The notes beneath the pieces were generated by a model. It saw only the letters and a list, made by a program, of their open reading frames with translations. It had not been told where the DNA came from and did not search any database. A program made the position numbers and the translations under genes. A DNA stretch of 64,000 nucleotides, from NCBI GenBank assembly GCA_038373865.1, contig JAXGGA010002988.1, positions 46,806 to 110,805 on the forward strand, written 5' to 3'. Below, one piece after another: positions 12,241-23,515 of this stretch. Source of the stretch: Uloborus plumipes (taxonomy: Eukaryota > Arthropoda > Arachnida > Araneae > Uloboridae). How positions within the stretch are numbered: position 1 is the stretch's first letter; every line of letters begins with the position of its first letter.

Positions 12241-12840
12241 AATTTCGGTGGAGCTACAACGATGGCAATTATTGCCTTTTTGGCGAGAAAACGTGTAGTA
12301 TCGTTTTCGTCAATTCGAATCTGGATTTTCTAGGGATTCCAAGAGAGACAATATTCCACTCGGTAGTATAACCGAGGCAAGATGCAGCGGGAGCATAGGA
12401 AAAATATGCTTGCTGTGAGCGCTTATTAAAATCCGTGTAATTACGACGAGATAAAATTGTCCATCCCCAATCTGAAATGGAAGCCCGAGAGTTTGGAGGC
12501 AATTTGTGCTTCTTTCTCGCAGGCAGTCGGCATCGGGTCCATTTCCGAAACCCCCGCGGCCACTAACGGAATGACCTCCTCTGTTCGGGGAGCGAATTCT
12601 TTTCGGGATAATGGTCGTGTCACGTGACTACCCTTCATCCCGATCCTCTGCCTCTCGGGTAAAAAGTTGTAAACCGAGATTCCGAAAAGCGAGGAGAGAA
12701 GTTGTTATTGAATGCATTATTAAATGAGTCGGAAAAGAGAAAAAAGCCGCACTTAGAGGGGAGTGCGAACAGAGTGCTTGATTCGATGAGAAATGTGATA
12801 CTTTAATGAGCATTTGATTGCTCTATTGTAGACTGCAATT
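12241..12840. other. GC-elevated island, candidate conserved noncoding DNA
   Basis: About 600 bases with raised GC, many CpGs and words such as GTCACGTGAC. Three overlapping minus frames of 61-77 codons cover it, but none carries a known domain, and splice signals bounding one were not clear. Possibly a regulatory element or an unrecognised exon. Confidence 0.3.
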
Positions 12841-13655
12841 TAGATACATTAACCTGAGCAAGGAAATTCAACCCACTTTAATTACGATATTATTTAGTTC
12901 TTTAATTAGAATACTCTGTTTCGATATTTGATCCGAGTTATGATGCATTAAGAGCTCGCATATCTCACGAGAAGCGACCGATAAAAGTTTTCATCTCAAC
13001 TAGTACAACTCTCGTCACTGAAGGAAATTGAGATAACTCTCTCTCATAAATGAAGCGGGATTTCAAACTTTTCATCCGCATTTTGTGTTCTCTTCTTTTT
13101 TTAATCAAGCAATGTAAACTATTTCAGAAATGGAAACTTCGAAAAATTAGAATGTACATTTGAAGCCATAGCCGGGCACTGACAAGTTGACTTCAGTTTA
13201 AATACTTCCTTTGTTAAACTACAGTCATTCAGGGTGCCTTTGAACATTTCGGGACAACTTTGCTACGCTTCTATTTTTTTATTTCTGTCAAATAAACCAA
13301 AAAAGTTAAGTCCCACTGAGATACATTTTTGTGGTGAAGTCATAAAATAAGATTTCTGCCCCCATGAGATTTTAAAGTACACTCTGCTATAAGAAATATG
13401 AAGTGGCTCAAGGACTGGCTCAAAGATACCATGAGTGACCCTCCAGTAAGGGTGTGCTAAGGAAATAACCAAACAATTCACGCATTGATAAAGGGGGATC
13501 TTCGTAACTTTCATATATTTGCACAACCAACCGAATCGACAGCTTACACTGTTGAAAATCTAAGTATAGTGTTTAAAAATTGACATTTGTGTCCAATGAA
13601 CTAGTGTGTCATCTTTACTTGTTTTTCGTTTTTAGATATATATTTATAATGTTAG
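12841..13655. other. Noncoding stretch
   Basis: Contains an 87-codon minus frame at 13263-13526 with no recognised domain. TAATGAGC- and ATTTAG-type AT words are present but nothing specific. Confidence 0.35.
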
Positions 13656-13656
13656 A

Positions 13657-13826
13657 CTGTGGAGAGATGGCAGATGTACTGGTAATGGAAACGGACCACT
13701 TCAGTTTGAAATAGGTTGGATCTGAGAGAACGCGTAAGCAGTGAAGTCGCACTTTCTCGCTAATCCAATCTATTTCCAAATGAAGTGGTCCGTTTCTACT
13801 TCCCGTTCATCCGCCATCTCTCCGTG
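13657..13826. mobile_element. 170-bp hairpin MITE, copy 2
   Basis: The arms share GGAGAGATGG, AACGGACCACTTCA and GAAATAG with their inverses on the right, ending CATCTCTCCGTG. Same family as 9563-9743. Confidence 0.75.
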
Positions 13827-13859
13827 TTCTTACTTTAATACGTCTTATACTAACAAATT

Positions 13860-14545
13860 TATAAATTTGCTTCTTGCTTGACATTAGAAAAAAAAGAAAG
13901 AAATGGTCTTAGAGTTATGATGTTTTCAATCGCTGGATCAGCTAAGACACTCGCCATTTTTTTCTCCGTCTTCGTCGTTTCATTTCCATCATCGGAAGTT
14001 GGTATAAATAAGAGATTGAGAGAATTCTTGTGGGGTGATAGACGATACAAGGGACATTGACTTCTGGGAGAACTTCAAGAATAAGAGTAAGCAGCTTTGG
14101 TAATCAGTTTTTGCAAAGAAAGATGAGATTGGATGATCGGAGTTAAACTTTCTTACATATAGACAGAATAGATTGTTCCGTAAGGACAGAACAAAAAGAT
14201 AACTAGAGCGACTTTAAACAGTTCTAAAACTCGTCTATCATGAAAGAAAAAAAAACTAAAAGAAAACAGTTTGTGTGAGTCTTGTAGATGAAAAAAGACT
14301 GACTTCGTTTGTAGAAAAATGCATTTAGCAGACTTTTTGAAAGAGAAAAACGTAAAATCCTCAATCTTTTAACAGTATCAGTATAGCTTTTTTTAGGGAC
14401 CAGCAGAAAAGGACGGAGGAAGCAAGATAATGTGGGAAACGGGAAACAACTTAAAATCACGGTTTCACAGTATATATATTTAAGGCAATCCTTTACTTTC
14501 CTTGATATTATTCGTATTCATTTTAGGCAAAAGTACCTAGTCGAT
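13860..14545. other. AT-rich noncoding stretch
   Basis: Frames of 60-78 codons on both strands have no recognised domain. No repeat seen. Confidence 0.35.
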
Positions 14546-14548
14546 ATA

Positions 14549-14738
14549 CTGTCGACGCTCGATATATAACTACCGTCACCGACTTACAGAAAACGGCTTT
14601 TATAACGAGTGGTCGCTGTAAGAGGTAGAAAATGGAGTATATTGAGATACAGTTGGGGGTTTTCTCATTGGTCGTTACATTAGGATGGTCTTTATAATGC
14701 CCGTTATAACGAGTGGTCGTTATAACGAGCGTCGACTG
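14549..14738. mobile_element. pogo/Tigger-like MITE
   Basis: The left end is CTGTCGACGCTCG and the inverted right end CAGTCGACGCTCG, followed inwards by GTTATAACGACC-type words. A TA precedes the left end; the right TA is lost. CAGT-starting ends with nearby TATAAC words are typical of pogo-related elements. No coding capacity, 190 bp. Confidence 0.65.
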
Positions 14739-14979
14739 TTTTAGATTCTGAAACATAAATATTCAGCAAGAACTGTTACAAGTCTGCGAATTTTCTGCTT
14801 TGCAGTAAAAGATAAAATAGGTCAATGCCGAGATGAAAGAGTTTTTTATTCTTCTGTTCTGTACAAGTAATAGAATGAAAGCTCTCTTTCTTGGTCTGAC
14901 TGAAATTTCAAGAAATACGCTCTTGATACACAACGGAGGAATGGTGATAAAACTTTGAAGTCAAGTCCATCATTGGTTA

Positions 14980-15185
14980 TAGTGCTCTTCTGGTAAGTTG
15001 ACCTCCGACATAGACAATGTTTCTAGTTCTTCAGGTAATAGGAAAGGGTAACTGGCGTTGAAGGTTACTTTAGCAGTTGCTTCGCAAAGTGTTCCAACTC
15101 AAATATGATGAAATTACCCTTTCCTATTACCCGAAAAGAGGGAAACACTATCAAGGTCATAGCTCAACTTTTCAGAGGAGCACTA
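14980..15185. mobile_element. TA-flanked hairpin MITE, copy 2
   Basis: Ends TAGTGCTCTTCTG and the inverse of TAGTGCTCCTCTG, flanked by TA (14978-14979, 15186-15187). The inner arm reads TAATAGGAAAGGGTAA, with its inverse TTACCCTTTCCTATTA. Same family as 4516-4732. Confidence 0.8.
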
Positions 15186-15199
15186 TACCTCTCAGGTCT

Positions 15200-15839
15200 C
15201 ACCCAAGGTGAAAGAAAATCTCTCTAACTTAATTTACTCATAATCTGTATCTGTATGGTGCTATGTGCTTATTCCGTTGTCGTGTTTCTACCTGAATATA
15301 ACTTTAAATATAGCTAATATTCGAAGAAATTTCGAGGTTATCATGGTGGTTATAATTTTTCTAATGATTCTTTAAGATAGTTTAGTTTAAAAAAAAGTTA
15401 TATCATCTAATTAACAATTATCTGAAAAGAATTACATAATTAGTATCATTGAGCAATAAAATTGAAATATATACAGTAAAGTGGCATTCGCATAAAGAAC
15501 TGTTAATACCCCCCCCCCTCCGTAATTCTCAAACACATAACCTTCCTGTTCTTTGTTTAGGGATGTTATTCATATAATTAAATGAGTTAATGTAGCTCTG
15601 AAAGTAGGATCTTTTCAGAGCCACATTTGTGTGTGAAAAACATGCAAAATTGTATTCTGGTGTTACACCCTAAAAACTACATAATTAGGTAGCACGAAGA
15701 GAATCACAGTATGAAAAATCTAATATTGCAGCTACATAAGCTAAGATTGTTTTCTAATAAAACCGTTATGTAATTCAAAGTGTTAATACCTAATTTTGAG
15801 GGTGAAATTAGTTGAAGTGGACAGAATCTAAATATATGC
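15200..15839. other. AT-rich noncoding stretch
   Basis: Holds a 10-base C run at 15509-15518. No gene or repeat copy recognised. Confidence 0.4.
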
Positions 15840-16330
15840 TGCTCAGTCAAAAGGTAGAGGTCATTCTTTGTTGCTGTGGTCCTTGTGGAACCCCAAGTCC
15901 ATCAACCCGAGAGTCGAGGTCACCTTTTTTGCCGACAAGTCTTCGAAAATAAGGAAAGGCAAGATGTGTAGGGGTCGACGCAACAGAGAAAAGAAATATG
16001 CCACTATTTCAAATATCCCATTGTTTGGGCTGTCAGTAGGATGGGTTCTTCGCGTGGTAGATTTCGATCGAGGAAGACACAATAAAAAGAAGCAAGAACA
16101 AAAGCTGGTTCTTTTTCCACTGCTTCGGGAGAAATCGCAAAAGATGTTTCCATTTACCCCTCAATAGAATTCCTGGTTGAGCAAAGTCATTTTGGAAACG
16201 GGCTCCATTCATCTCACTCAGCAAGACAGAATTATTATGAAGATGTCACTGGAGACGAGGAAGGATGAATCAATCACACCGGGCACCGACTTACCTCAAA
16301 CAGATTATTAACGGGACGAAGAATTAATCG
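15840..16330. other. GC-elevated island, candidate conserved noncoding DNA or exon
   Basis: Overlapping frames occur on both strands (plus 15868-16167, minus 15861-16082 and 16033-16224). No known domain appears in any. Raised GC and lack of repeats make it a candidate functional island, but coding status is unsupported. Confidence 0.3.
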
Positions 16331-16694
16331 CCCAAACTCGCAACGAGGAGTCAGTCTTTGATTTCCAGAAGGAGCTGGACAAAATGCTATTTGGGTAAAA
16401 ATACGAAATCGATGTTTCTAGTTATGGATTATCATATCTGCAAAGAGTGAAGATCAACTAACAGATATGGAAATGATCAACCATCATCTCGTGGGTTAAG
16501 TGTCTCAACTTACTATAAATTAGGTAACATAAAACTTTTTTCTTTTTCTGAACAATTTTCGCTTGAAATAAGACATAAATACTTCGAATAAATAAAGTTT
16601 AGAAATGAATGGTTGCTTAATATCGTGTAAATCGAGTCTTCACGTTCTTCAAAAAACCCGAAAAATCATTCGTTTGCAGAGTTTTCCTCAAAGC

Positions 16695-16934
16695 ATTGCA
16701 CATGGCACTTTATAAAGTGAAACGTTGTAGCACCAGCAACACCCCCTTAAAGAGCCATTTTGGCTCACTTCGGAGCTCCAATGGCACCTTTAAAGGTGCC
16801 ATATTTGGCCATGAGGTGCGACAGGAATGCTATAGGGAGCTGAAAGAGCACCATTAAGGAGTGCAATTGGTGATACGACGTTTCACCCAATTAAAAGGTA
16901 CCACATGCAACCAGTAGTTTAAATAGTGTACTTG
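16695..16934. mobile_element. Hairpin element with perfect 22-bp palindrome
   Basis: The left arm (GTGAAACGTTGTAGCACC) matches the inverse of the right arm (GTGAAACGTCGTATCACC). The right terminus, inverted, reads TACACTATTTAAACTACTGG, as does the left end of the related copy at 63565. In the centre is a perfect 22-bp palindrome with half site ATGGCACCTTT (16781-16802). Confidence 0.6.
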
Positions 16935-16939
16935 TAGCA

Positions 16940-17329
16940 CCTACGATCTCATTTTAATAATCGCATCTTCAGGAAGGGCTTTAAATAAAAATCGAACATT
17001 GAGTAAAACAAAGCAAATATTTCACCGGAGAATAAGTTTAATGAGATACCGAACATCACTGAAAAGATCCCATGCACTTGATTATACAAGAAACAGAATC
17101 GAGTCTATTATATGTATGCAAGCTTACTCAATCGTATAAAGATGCTGCAAGCATAAAGAAATCGGAAGTAATGAAAACAAGCCTACTAAAAATGGATAAA
17201 GGAATGCTTTCTGAAACATTGCTAACATATTAGCCCAGTCTACACGTGTTTCGAAGGATTTGAAGCTCATGTGAAATTCGTAAAGGAAGAATGTAACGCT
17301 TGAATGGCGAAACTAAACTGCATTGCGTT
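16940..17329. other. Noncoding stretch
   Basis: No convincing feature seen. Confidence 0.4.
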
Positions 17330-17850
17330 CCTTACTGTTCCTGTACTCAAGGGTTTCCAAGTTGTGGGAAAACGTAGAGAAGCAACAGTTTCCCACGCTA
17401 TTCCAATCGTAAGCGACTGAATGAGTCAAGAAATATCGGTGAAGAAATCCATACGTCGAGGAAGGGATTGGTCCTCTCGAACTCTCGCGAAATCGCTCGC
17501 AGCGTTTTCAAAATATATTTGCTATTTTTTTCTTGCATTTTTCCCGTTATAATGCTATGGATGAAATCATTATCTGCGAATCTGTCTTTCGCGGGCAAAA
17601 CAAGTCGAGGAATCTAACGTCTTCAGACCGTCGGATATTCGACTCGGAGCAGGAAACGAGGAGAGGGAATGGTAATCAGAGCAATCTCCTCGTCAAATTG
17701 GATGGAAAATTCGGAATTGGGCCAAAACAGCAACAAATGGCAAACGGAGCACAGCGCCGTGAAAAGCACAAAAATCTAGAGTGTACCGAGACAGAAGAAA
17801 AAAAATCCAGAAGGCGATTTCGTATCGGATGATTTTCCAAAATAAAGCTC
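17330..17850. other. GC-elevated island, candidate conserved noncoding DNA or exon
   Basis: Contains CpG-rich words such as CTCGCGAAATCGCTCGCAGC. A 99-codon plus frame (17533-17832) is rich in R, N, Q and E, and a 66-codon minus frame overlaps its start. The plus product is hydrophilic with no recognised domain, so coding status is uncertain. Confidence 0.3.
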
Positions 17851-17859
17851 TTAGCTAAC

Positions 17860-18730
17860 TTAGGGAGCTGCGGTCAAGATCAACGCCTCATTTTCACATC
17901 GAAAAATTTATTATTTTTTATTTTGAGAAGTGCAGTTCGCACTTTAATTGTTAAAAATTAACTTATTATTCTTAATTGAAAAAGAAAAACCTCTTTAATA
18001 ATAAATAACCGTTACGACAACTTTCAGTGCACGGTTGTTGAAACTATAAATAGTCAAATTTAGATTTAAATTCTGTCGTAACGTTTTCACTCCAAAATGT
18101 AGACAGGACATATAATCAAAGAACTCGTGCACTCGACAGAACAAAAGCTTTTCATTCTTTAAAAGAATAACGACCAATAATTAAACGTGTCGTAGTCTTA
18201 TTTCTTAACATCACAAATTTTCATATGCTCATTCAACTATAAAATTAATGACACTACAATCTTAAATGCATTTCTTAAGAAGTATATTACAATTGGACAT
18301 TTAGAAGTAGTTTTGCTAAATTTATCTTGATCCTGTGTCCATGTGATGCTTGCATAGGTTTTCCCTAAATTCCATAGAAAATTGTGCAAAATATTTAAAA
18401 AATATCTGTCGCGCCCAATGAAAAACATGTACACACGAAATTATTACAGATGGATATAATGCGGTTGCGCAGATAACATATAACCAAAATCTATCATTTG
18501 CTCAGATTCACTTCTAGATTTCAGACAGAACATAAATAGGAAAAATTGCTCCCCCTCCTTTACTTATAAAGAATGCTAATGGATGTTTGCTAAAGATATT
18601 GACTCGTTGATGGTGATTTATTTTTGCAATTTCTATAAGAGATGTCTTCGTAACTTGCGAAATATTACTGTTGAGATTATTGCAGAGAATTTTAAAGATC
18701 TCTGAAAGACAGTTATCAATGATAAGAGAC
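17860..18730. other. AT-rich noncoding stretch
   Basis: Three minus frames of 60-74 codons have no known domain and AT-biased composition. No repeats found. Confidence 0.35.
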
Positions 18731-18736
18731 CATTGC

Positions 18737-18766
18737 AATCGTTTCGATTTGCGAATCGAAACGATT
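18737..18766. repeat. Perfect stem-loop
   Basis: The arms AATCGTTTCGATT and AATCGAAACGATT are exact inverses (13 bp) around a 4-base loop. Could be a protein-binding palindrome or the core of a hairpin RNA. No flanking context supports a choice. Confidence 0.8.
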
Positions 18767-18769
18767 TAG

Positions 18770-19940
18770 ATTCGGAATAAGATTGCCACGTAGAAGTCAT
18801 AAGAGAATAGAACTAATCCGCTCATATTACAAAATGTCCTCTCTCAAAAGTCGCCAGAATTGTCCCAAAATAAGTTTAAACTGCTAATTTCCTAAGATTT
18901 TTTTTTATTTTCCTTTTTGTAAAATTATCAGTCGCATTGACGAATACCTGCATTTAAATATTCTGTCTTACTCATTTTTCTACCGCATTCATAGTTATTT
19001 CCTTTCCTTCAAGGCACACGGGGATTTCTTTGCAAACAATTCCATTATAATGCTGTAACAATTGAAGTTTTGTTGAGAGCATTACATCCAAATTGGAGAC
19101 TCAACATGTTCCGACAGCCTTCAAAAACAGTAAAGTCCTGCACTAATATTCTAAAATATAGATAGTGAAATCCGGTTACATTCGTTTCAAAGATATTCTA
19201 AATAATTTGTGTTTCATAAGGTGAGAAAAATCGAGTGATCCATTGAAATTCTTTTCTCTGGGATGAACTCTGCCACTTTCCGTAGTCCATAAGAAAAAAA
19301 AAAGAAGATTCAGTTAGAGATTGAAATTTAGAACATATATTTAGAACTCGCTTTGCTGGTCTGAATGCCCGAAATTGTTAGGTAACAAAACTTACAATGT
19401 CTTTAGAATAGTTATTCGATTTTTCCCACATAAATGTGCTTAAAGCAGTAAAAGTATACTCATGAAGAATTAGATTTCCGAAAAGAGTTGACCACGGATG
19501 GATATATAACGTAATTGCGATACAAGAGAAAAAAATATGTACAGGATGAAGTTAAATGCTTCAAGCAGTTCCCGAACAACACCTGGAGAAATTAAATGAA
19601 TATTTTCATTTTTGAAAATAATTGATTAAAATCACATGACTTATTATTATAAAAGGACCTTATGTGCATACCAATTTTTATGTAAATAATTTTTATAATA
19701 TGTATTTGCCCCCTTAATGTAAAGGGAAAAATCAGAAAGTACAATTATTTTATATTTTTTATGTAAAAAAATTTCTTTTCGTAAGTAGAAGTTATTAGCT
19801 TTGCTCACTTATTTCACTTTAGTGCTTTCTTTAGGCAGTTTTAGCGCATGTTTGCATGCATACTTTAACGATGTTTTGTGCATATAATACGGGCTCTGAT
19901 TGAAATTCTAAATTCAGATTTTCAGTTTCAAGAAAAAAAT
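18770..19940. other. AT-rich noncoding stretch
   Basis: Nothing recognised on either strand. Confidence 0.4.
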
Positions 19941-19942
19941 CT

Positions 19943-20015
19943 TGGGGCGGTGGGGGGAGGGGGGTTACAAATGTCTATTTGCTCTCCCTCCCCCTCTGGA
20001 TACGCCACTGTGCAA
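19943..20015. repeat. G-rich run (possible G-quadruplex) with C-rich partner
   Basis: GGGGCGGTGGGGGGAGGGGGG is followed 20 bases later by CCCTCCCCCTCTGGATACG. G tracts separated by short loops fit a quadruplex, while the C-rich partner could form a hairpin instead. Probably the end of an old dispersed repeat. Confidence 0.5.
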
Positions 20016-20049
20016 CAAAGATGATTATTTTTTTACATAAAATTTCCCA

Positions 20050-20775
20050 CTCAGTCAATTTCTTGTTCACGTAAATAAGATGACTTCAGTCTCTTCTGTG
20101 GGACAGTTCATTATACAAAATTTTTAATTTTATCGTTTTCTTAATACTTTTTATTTTTTTGAATCGGGATTTATCATCCCTAATTCCAATAGCACGAAAA
20201 AGTTGCCATATTTTATCCTTAGAGAGTGTGCAATTTTGGAACTATGGGTTTTTCAATTTCATAATTTAAAAAAATATATTGAAAAAACGAAAAATTAATG
20301 AGTTTTGTATAATGAACGGCCCCAAAGATAATTGAAGTCGATGACCCATGTCAATGAAAATTTGCGCGCTCTGTAAAGATATCATGAGGCAATTTTTGGA
20401 CACCATTGGAGCTACGTGAAATATATCTTATACAAATCAAACATATTGAGAAAAAAAACGATAAAATGAACGAATTTGTATAGTGAATATAGAACCAAAC
20501 ATAACTGAAGCCATTGACATACATAAAAAAAAGTTTCACACACTATGGATACCATATGGCAATTTTTCGGCACTATTGGAACTAAGGAATCTAGTTTCAT
20601 ATTTAAAAAAAAAATATTGAAAAATAAATTTTGTATAATGAACGGCCGCAGCGGCAATTGCAGATATTAACTCAGATCAATGAAATTTTGCACACATAAT
20701 GACAATGACTCAAGGCAATTTTTCCGCAGTGTTGGAAATTTGATATTAAAAAAAGGGTTTTTTCGATACATTCTA
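20050..20775. mobile_element. hAT-like element, truncated relative of 6669-7773
   Basis: Carries the same unit with TATAATGAACGGCC, once in reverse (about 20107) and three times forward (about 20307, 20480 with mismatches, 20632). The right end TTTTTTCGATACATTCTA matches the right end of the first copy. No matching left end is present, so the left side seems lost or diverged; the left limit is approximate. Confidence 0.65.
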
Positions 20776-21029
20776 GGCTGGATGTAGGATGTTTATTCAA
20801 TTATTCTTTTTTAAATATATTTTTAACTCGATATTTTTAGTTAAGAGCTTAAGAACATTAAATGAGGATACTTCTTTAGAGCACTAAGCATATGATAGGA
20901 ATTATCGGTTACGTTTAATGACATGGAAGTGATTCCCCCAAAATGCGAAAAAGTGAAAATCCTAAATGGGACATGTGCACGAAAATGAGTCCGCGAAAAC
21001 AATTGAGGCGTCTTTTCACAGAATGTGCT

Positions 21030-21470
21030 CTCATCTCCGACGACCTACCCCTTTTTAATACCCATACAAATGTCACACGTTAGAGGACAATCGTCTTTTG
21101 TTTTTACACAATTTTAGACAAAAAATTTACTGAATTATAAATAATCTTTACCCCTTGTTTTATGAGACAAGTCTTTTCCACAAAAGCTGACATACTCGAA
21201 CAATAGTTCCTTGCTCTTTGGAGGAAACAATGAGGAGGGCTGCTGCTCGCATTACCCGCATGTTTGCGTGAGCCCTTGCCTTTGACCGCAAACGGGGGAG
21301 GTCACACAGTTCCACTCGACAAAAAGGAATCTTATTGCGATTCAGCCGAAAAACGGATTCCCCTCCCAACATTTCCAATTTCAACCACGACGCTGCACAA
21401 AAACCGGGACGTGGTTCGGTTGGATCACTTCAATCGGTACAGTAAAAGAAAGGAATTTTTGAAATCTTAA
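21030..21470. other. GC-elevated island, candidate conserved noncoding DNA
   Basis: Overlapping frames lie on both strands (minus 21160-21384, plus 21264-21470), with words like ACATGCGGGTAATGCGAGC. No domain recognised. Regulatory or exon status unproven. Confidence 0.3.
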
Positions 21471-21504
21471 ATTCAAATTCTGCTTTTCGCACTGACGAAT
21501 TGCA

Positions 21505-21758
21505 ATACTGCCGTGATAAGCACAAAAGTCGTATCTGCACTTAATAACCAAATCGAGTTATCACCACCAGGTGGCTCTTTGTGACGTATTTTACATAAAT
21601 ACAAAATTATATAGTCATTTGTGAACGGGAAATATTTTTAAAAAATTCTGAAAAAGTATCATCTGAATGAAATACATGGTGGCGCAAAAATTTAAAGAGT
21701 TATATCTCGGTTTGAGCTTGAGTGCAGATACCACTTTTGCGCTTAGCACGGCAGAATA
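21505..21758. mobile_element. Hairpin MITE
   Basis: The left arm holds ACTGCCGTGATAAGC and TATCTGCACTTAATA. The right arm, inverted, reads TTCTGCCGTGCTAAGC and TATCTGCACTCAAG. Arms are about 60 bp with scattered mismatches. No coding capacity and target duplication not clear. Confidence 0.65.
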
Positions 21759-21759
21759 G

Positions 21760-22080
21760 GTGTGGTGTGTATATGTGTGCAGGGCGGTCGTGTGCGTGAG
21801 TTGCAAGGACGGATCTAGAAGTGCTTCAAGGGAGGGCGATTCATTTTATTACGTATTCTTTGCTACTCATCTTAGTTTACAAATGTTGACCTATGGGTTG
21901 TAGACTTCAATTGCGAAATGTATCGTGGGAAGAGCCTTAAAATTCCCTTTTGCTTCATCAAATACAGTCTAAAAATGCCTTTCTTCAATTTCAGTATCGA
22001 AAATTTATCAGTGTTGAGTTCCCTCATCTGTATCCGTCCCTGGTGTGTTGCCGTGTGTGTATATGCGTGTTTGTGTGTGT
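21760..22080. repeat. Dispersed repeat with TG-rich tracts
   Basis: TG-rich words occur near 21765-21800 and 22040-22080. Between them is the tcAATTGCGAAA / TTTCAGTATCGAAAAT phrase family also seen near 2760. This sequence continues into the possible exon at 22085. Confidence 0.4.
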
Positions 22081-22084
22081 GCAG

Positions 22085-22208
22085 GACATGGACACCACCA
22101 CCCGAAGGAGCAGGGGCCGGTTTGACGTCCGAGGAGGTGAAGCACCGAGTCGCGTATCCTGTGGTTGACTTCGCGTCCATTCTGAAAAAGGAACTACACG
22201 ACGTCTAA
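22085..22208 (+). CDS. Candidate 3'-terminal exon, product unknown
   Basis: A TG-rich tract ending in GTGTGTGCAG gives an acceptor-like AG at 22083-22084. The open frame then reads about 41 codons to TAA at 22206-22208. Many of its codons end in G or C (for example GAG GAG GTG AAG CAC), unlike the AT-rich surroundings. The peptide starts TWTPPPEGAGAG and ends KKELHDV; I do not recognise the family. Against it: the polypyrimidine tract is poor, a second frame is also open, and repeat sequence abuts it. It could instead be a fragment of a mobile element. Confidence 0.3.
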
Positions 22209-22384
22209 GGTCCAAAAGGAAACTAAAAAACTATTTGTCCTTGCTCAACAATACACTCTTTACTAATTCAAATTGATTTTTTTTTCTCAGTATCATCTTC
22301 AAAATGCTGTTGAAGAAAAAAAATCCGTTTTTGGTTTTGTTTGGGGTAAGATTTATGTCGATACACTTATAGATCAGAAATAAT

Positions 22385-22475
22385 AAAAACGAGGACCTCC
22401 GTGACTCTAAGATAAAATCTTCGCTTCGAATGCTGGAGGTCAAGAGTTCGATTCCCCAAAACGACCCTGAGTGTT
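22385..22475 (+). ncRNA. tRNA-like fossil or tRNA-derived SINE head
   Basis: GAGTTCGATTCCCC at about 22444-22457 resembles the TPsiC (B-box) element of tRNA genes, about 50 bases after a weak A-box-like GTGACTCTAAG. Between them is CGCTTCGAATGC, resembling an arginine TCG anticodon arm. Stems are broken by mismatches and no matching acceptor stem was found, so it is not an intact tRNA. Confidence 0.4.
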
Positions 22476-22679
22476 ATTTCCTCTCTTGTGTTGTTAATGA
22501 AGCAGTCCAACCACTCGAGGCAACGACACTGCTTATTTTCATATAGTGATTATTTTCTATGACACGACACCAACAATTAAAACAACTGGACCAGGAATGA
22601 AAAGATTTGTTATATTGCTTTTATTTACTTAATTTTTCTGTCTTCTTAATGCTGAAATTAAATGCAACTTTCTTTGGTA

Positions 22680-22800
22680 CTGCCATAACCGGCCACAGCC
22701 ATCTTAACACAAGGCCTGCGCGCTCATTCAATATGGCCGCCTCCGGAGGCGGTAATGTTTACATTCCGCATTATCTCCAACGCGAATAAAAGACTAAATA
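22680..22800. promoter_or_regulatory. CpG-rich core with 16-bp palindrome
   Basis: GC-rich against AT-rich flanks. Contains the perfect palindrome CCGCCTCCGGAGGCGG (22737-22752) and two YY1-like GCCAT / ATGGC words. Could be a promoter core, or the end of the putative 22712-25622 element. No start site can be assigned. Confidence 0.3.
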
Positions 22801-23515
22801 TCACTGCATTTATTTGAAGTAAAAAAGTTTTTCTTACCTGAAGTACTCTACTGCATAATTACAATTCATAATTTCGCATAGTTTAACTTTCAGGGAGCTT
22901 TGGAAGTTATTTAATCGATTCATTATCGTAACAAATAGATTCATCCACCCGTTATATCATGTTAAACATTCATATAAAATATATCCTAAAGGGGGGGGGA
23001 GTGTAAATAAACAATCTAAAAGAACTTTTATATGACATAAGAGGTTTCTGAAGTAAAAAGTTAAAAACATAGTTAGGTTTGTTTATTCAAATGAAGTAAA
23101 TTAGAGGCGAGATGTAACATTTCTCAACAACCATAATAACAGTAATCTTTATATACTTGATGCAAACAAAAATTCAATGGGCGCCATAAAATGGGTACCC
23201 ATTTCTGATCTTAAAAGAACAACAATCATGAAATTACAATTGACACAACATTGATACACATCATTGAAAATATTGATGCATGTTTTTAAGTTTTCAAAAC
23301 GTATTCTTTATAATGAGTTATTTTTAATTTCTTTATAAGTTTTAAATTGTGAAACTTATTATTTGTTTGGAATCATCGAAAGAGGTTTTATCATAGACGT
23401 TATTTCAAGTTTTTCCAGGGGGGGGGGGCAAAGGGTAAAAAACACAATACAATTTCACCAGAAAACAACGAAAATCACGCCCACTTATATGTAAATACAT
23501 TGATTTCTCAAAGTC

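Noticed and set aside
22607..22789. 60-codon plus frame through the CpG-rich patch
   Set aside because: No domain or splice support. The patch is better described as regulatory-like or an element end.
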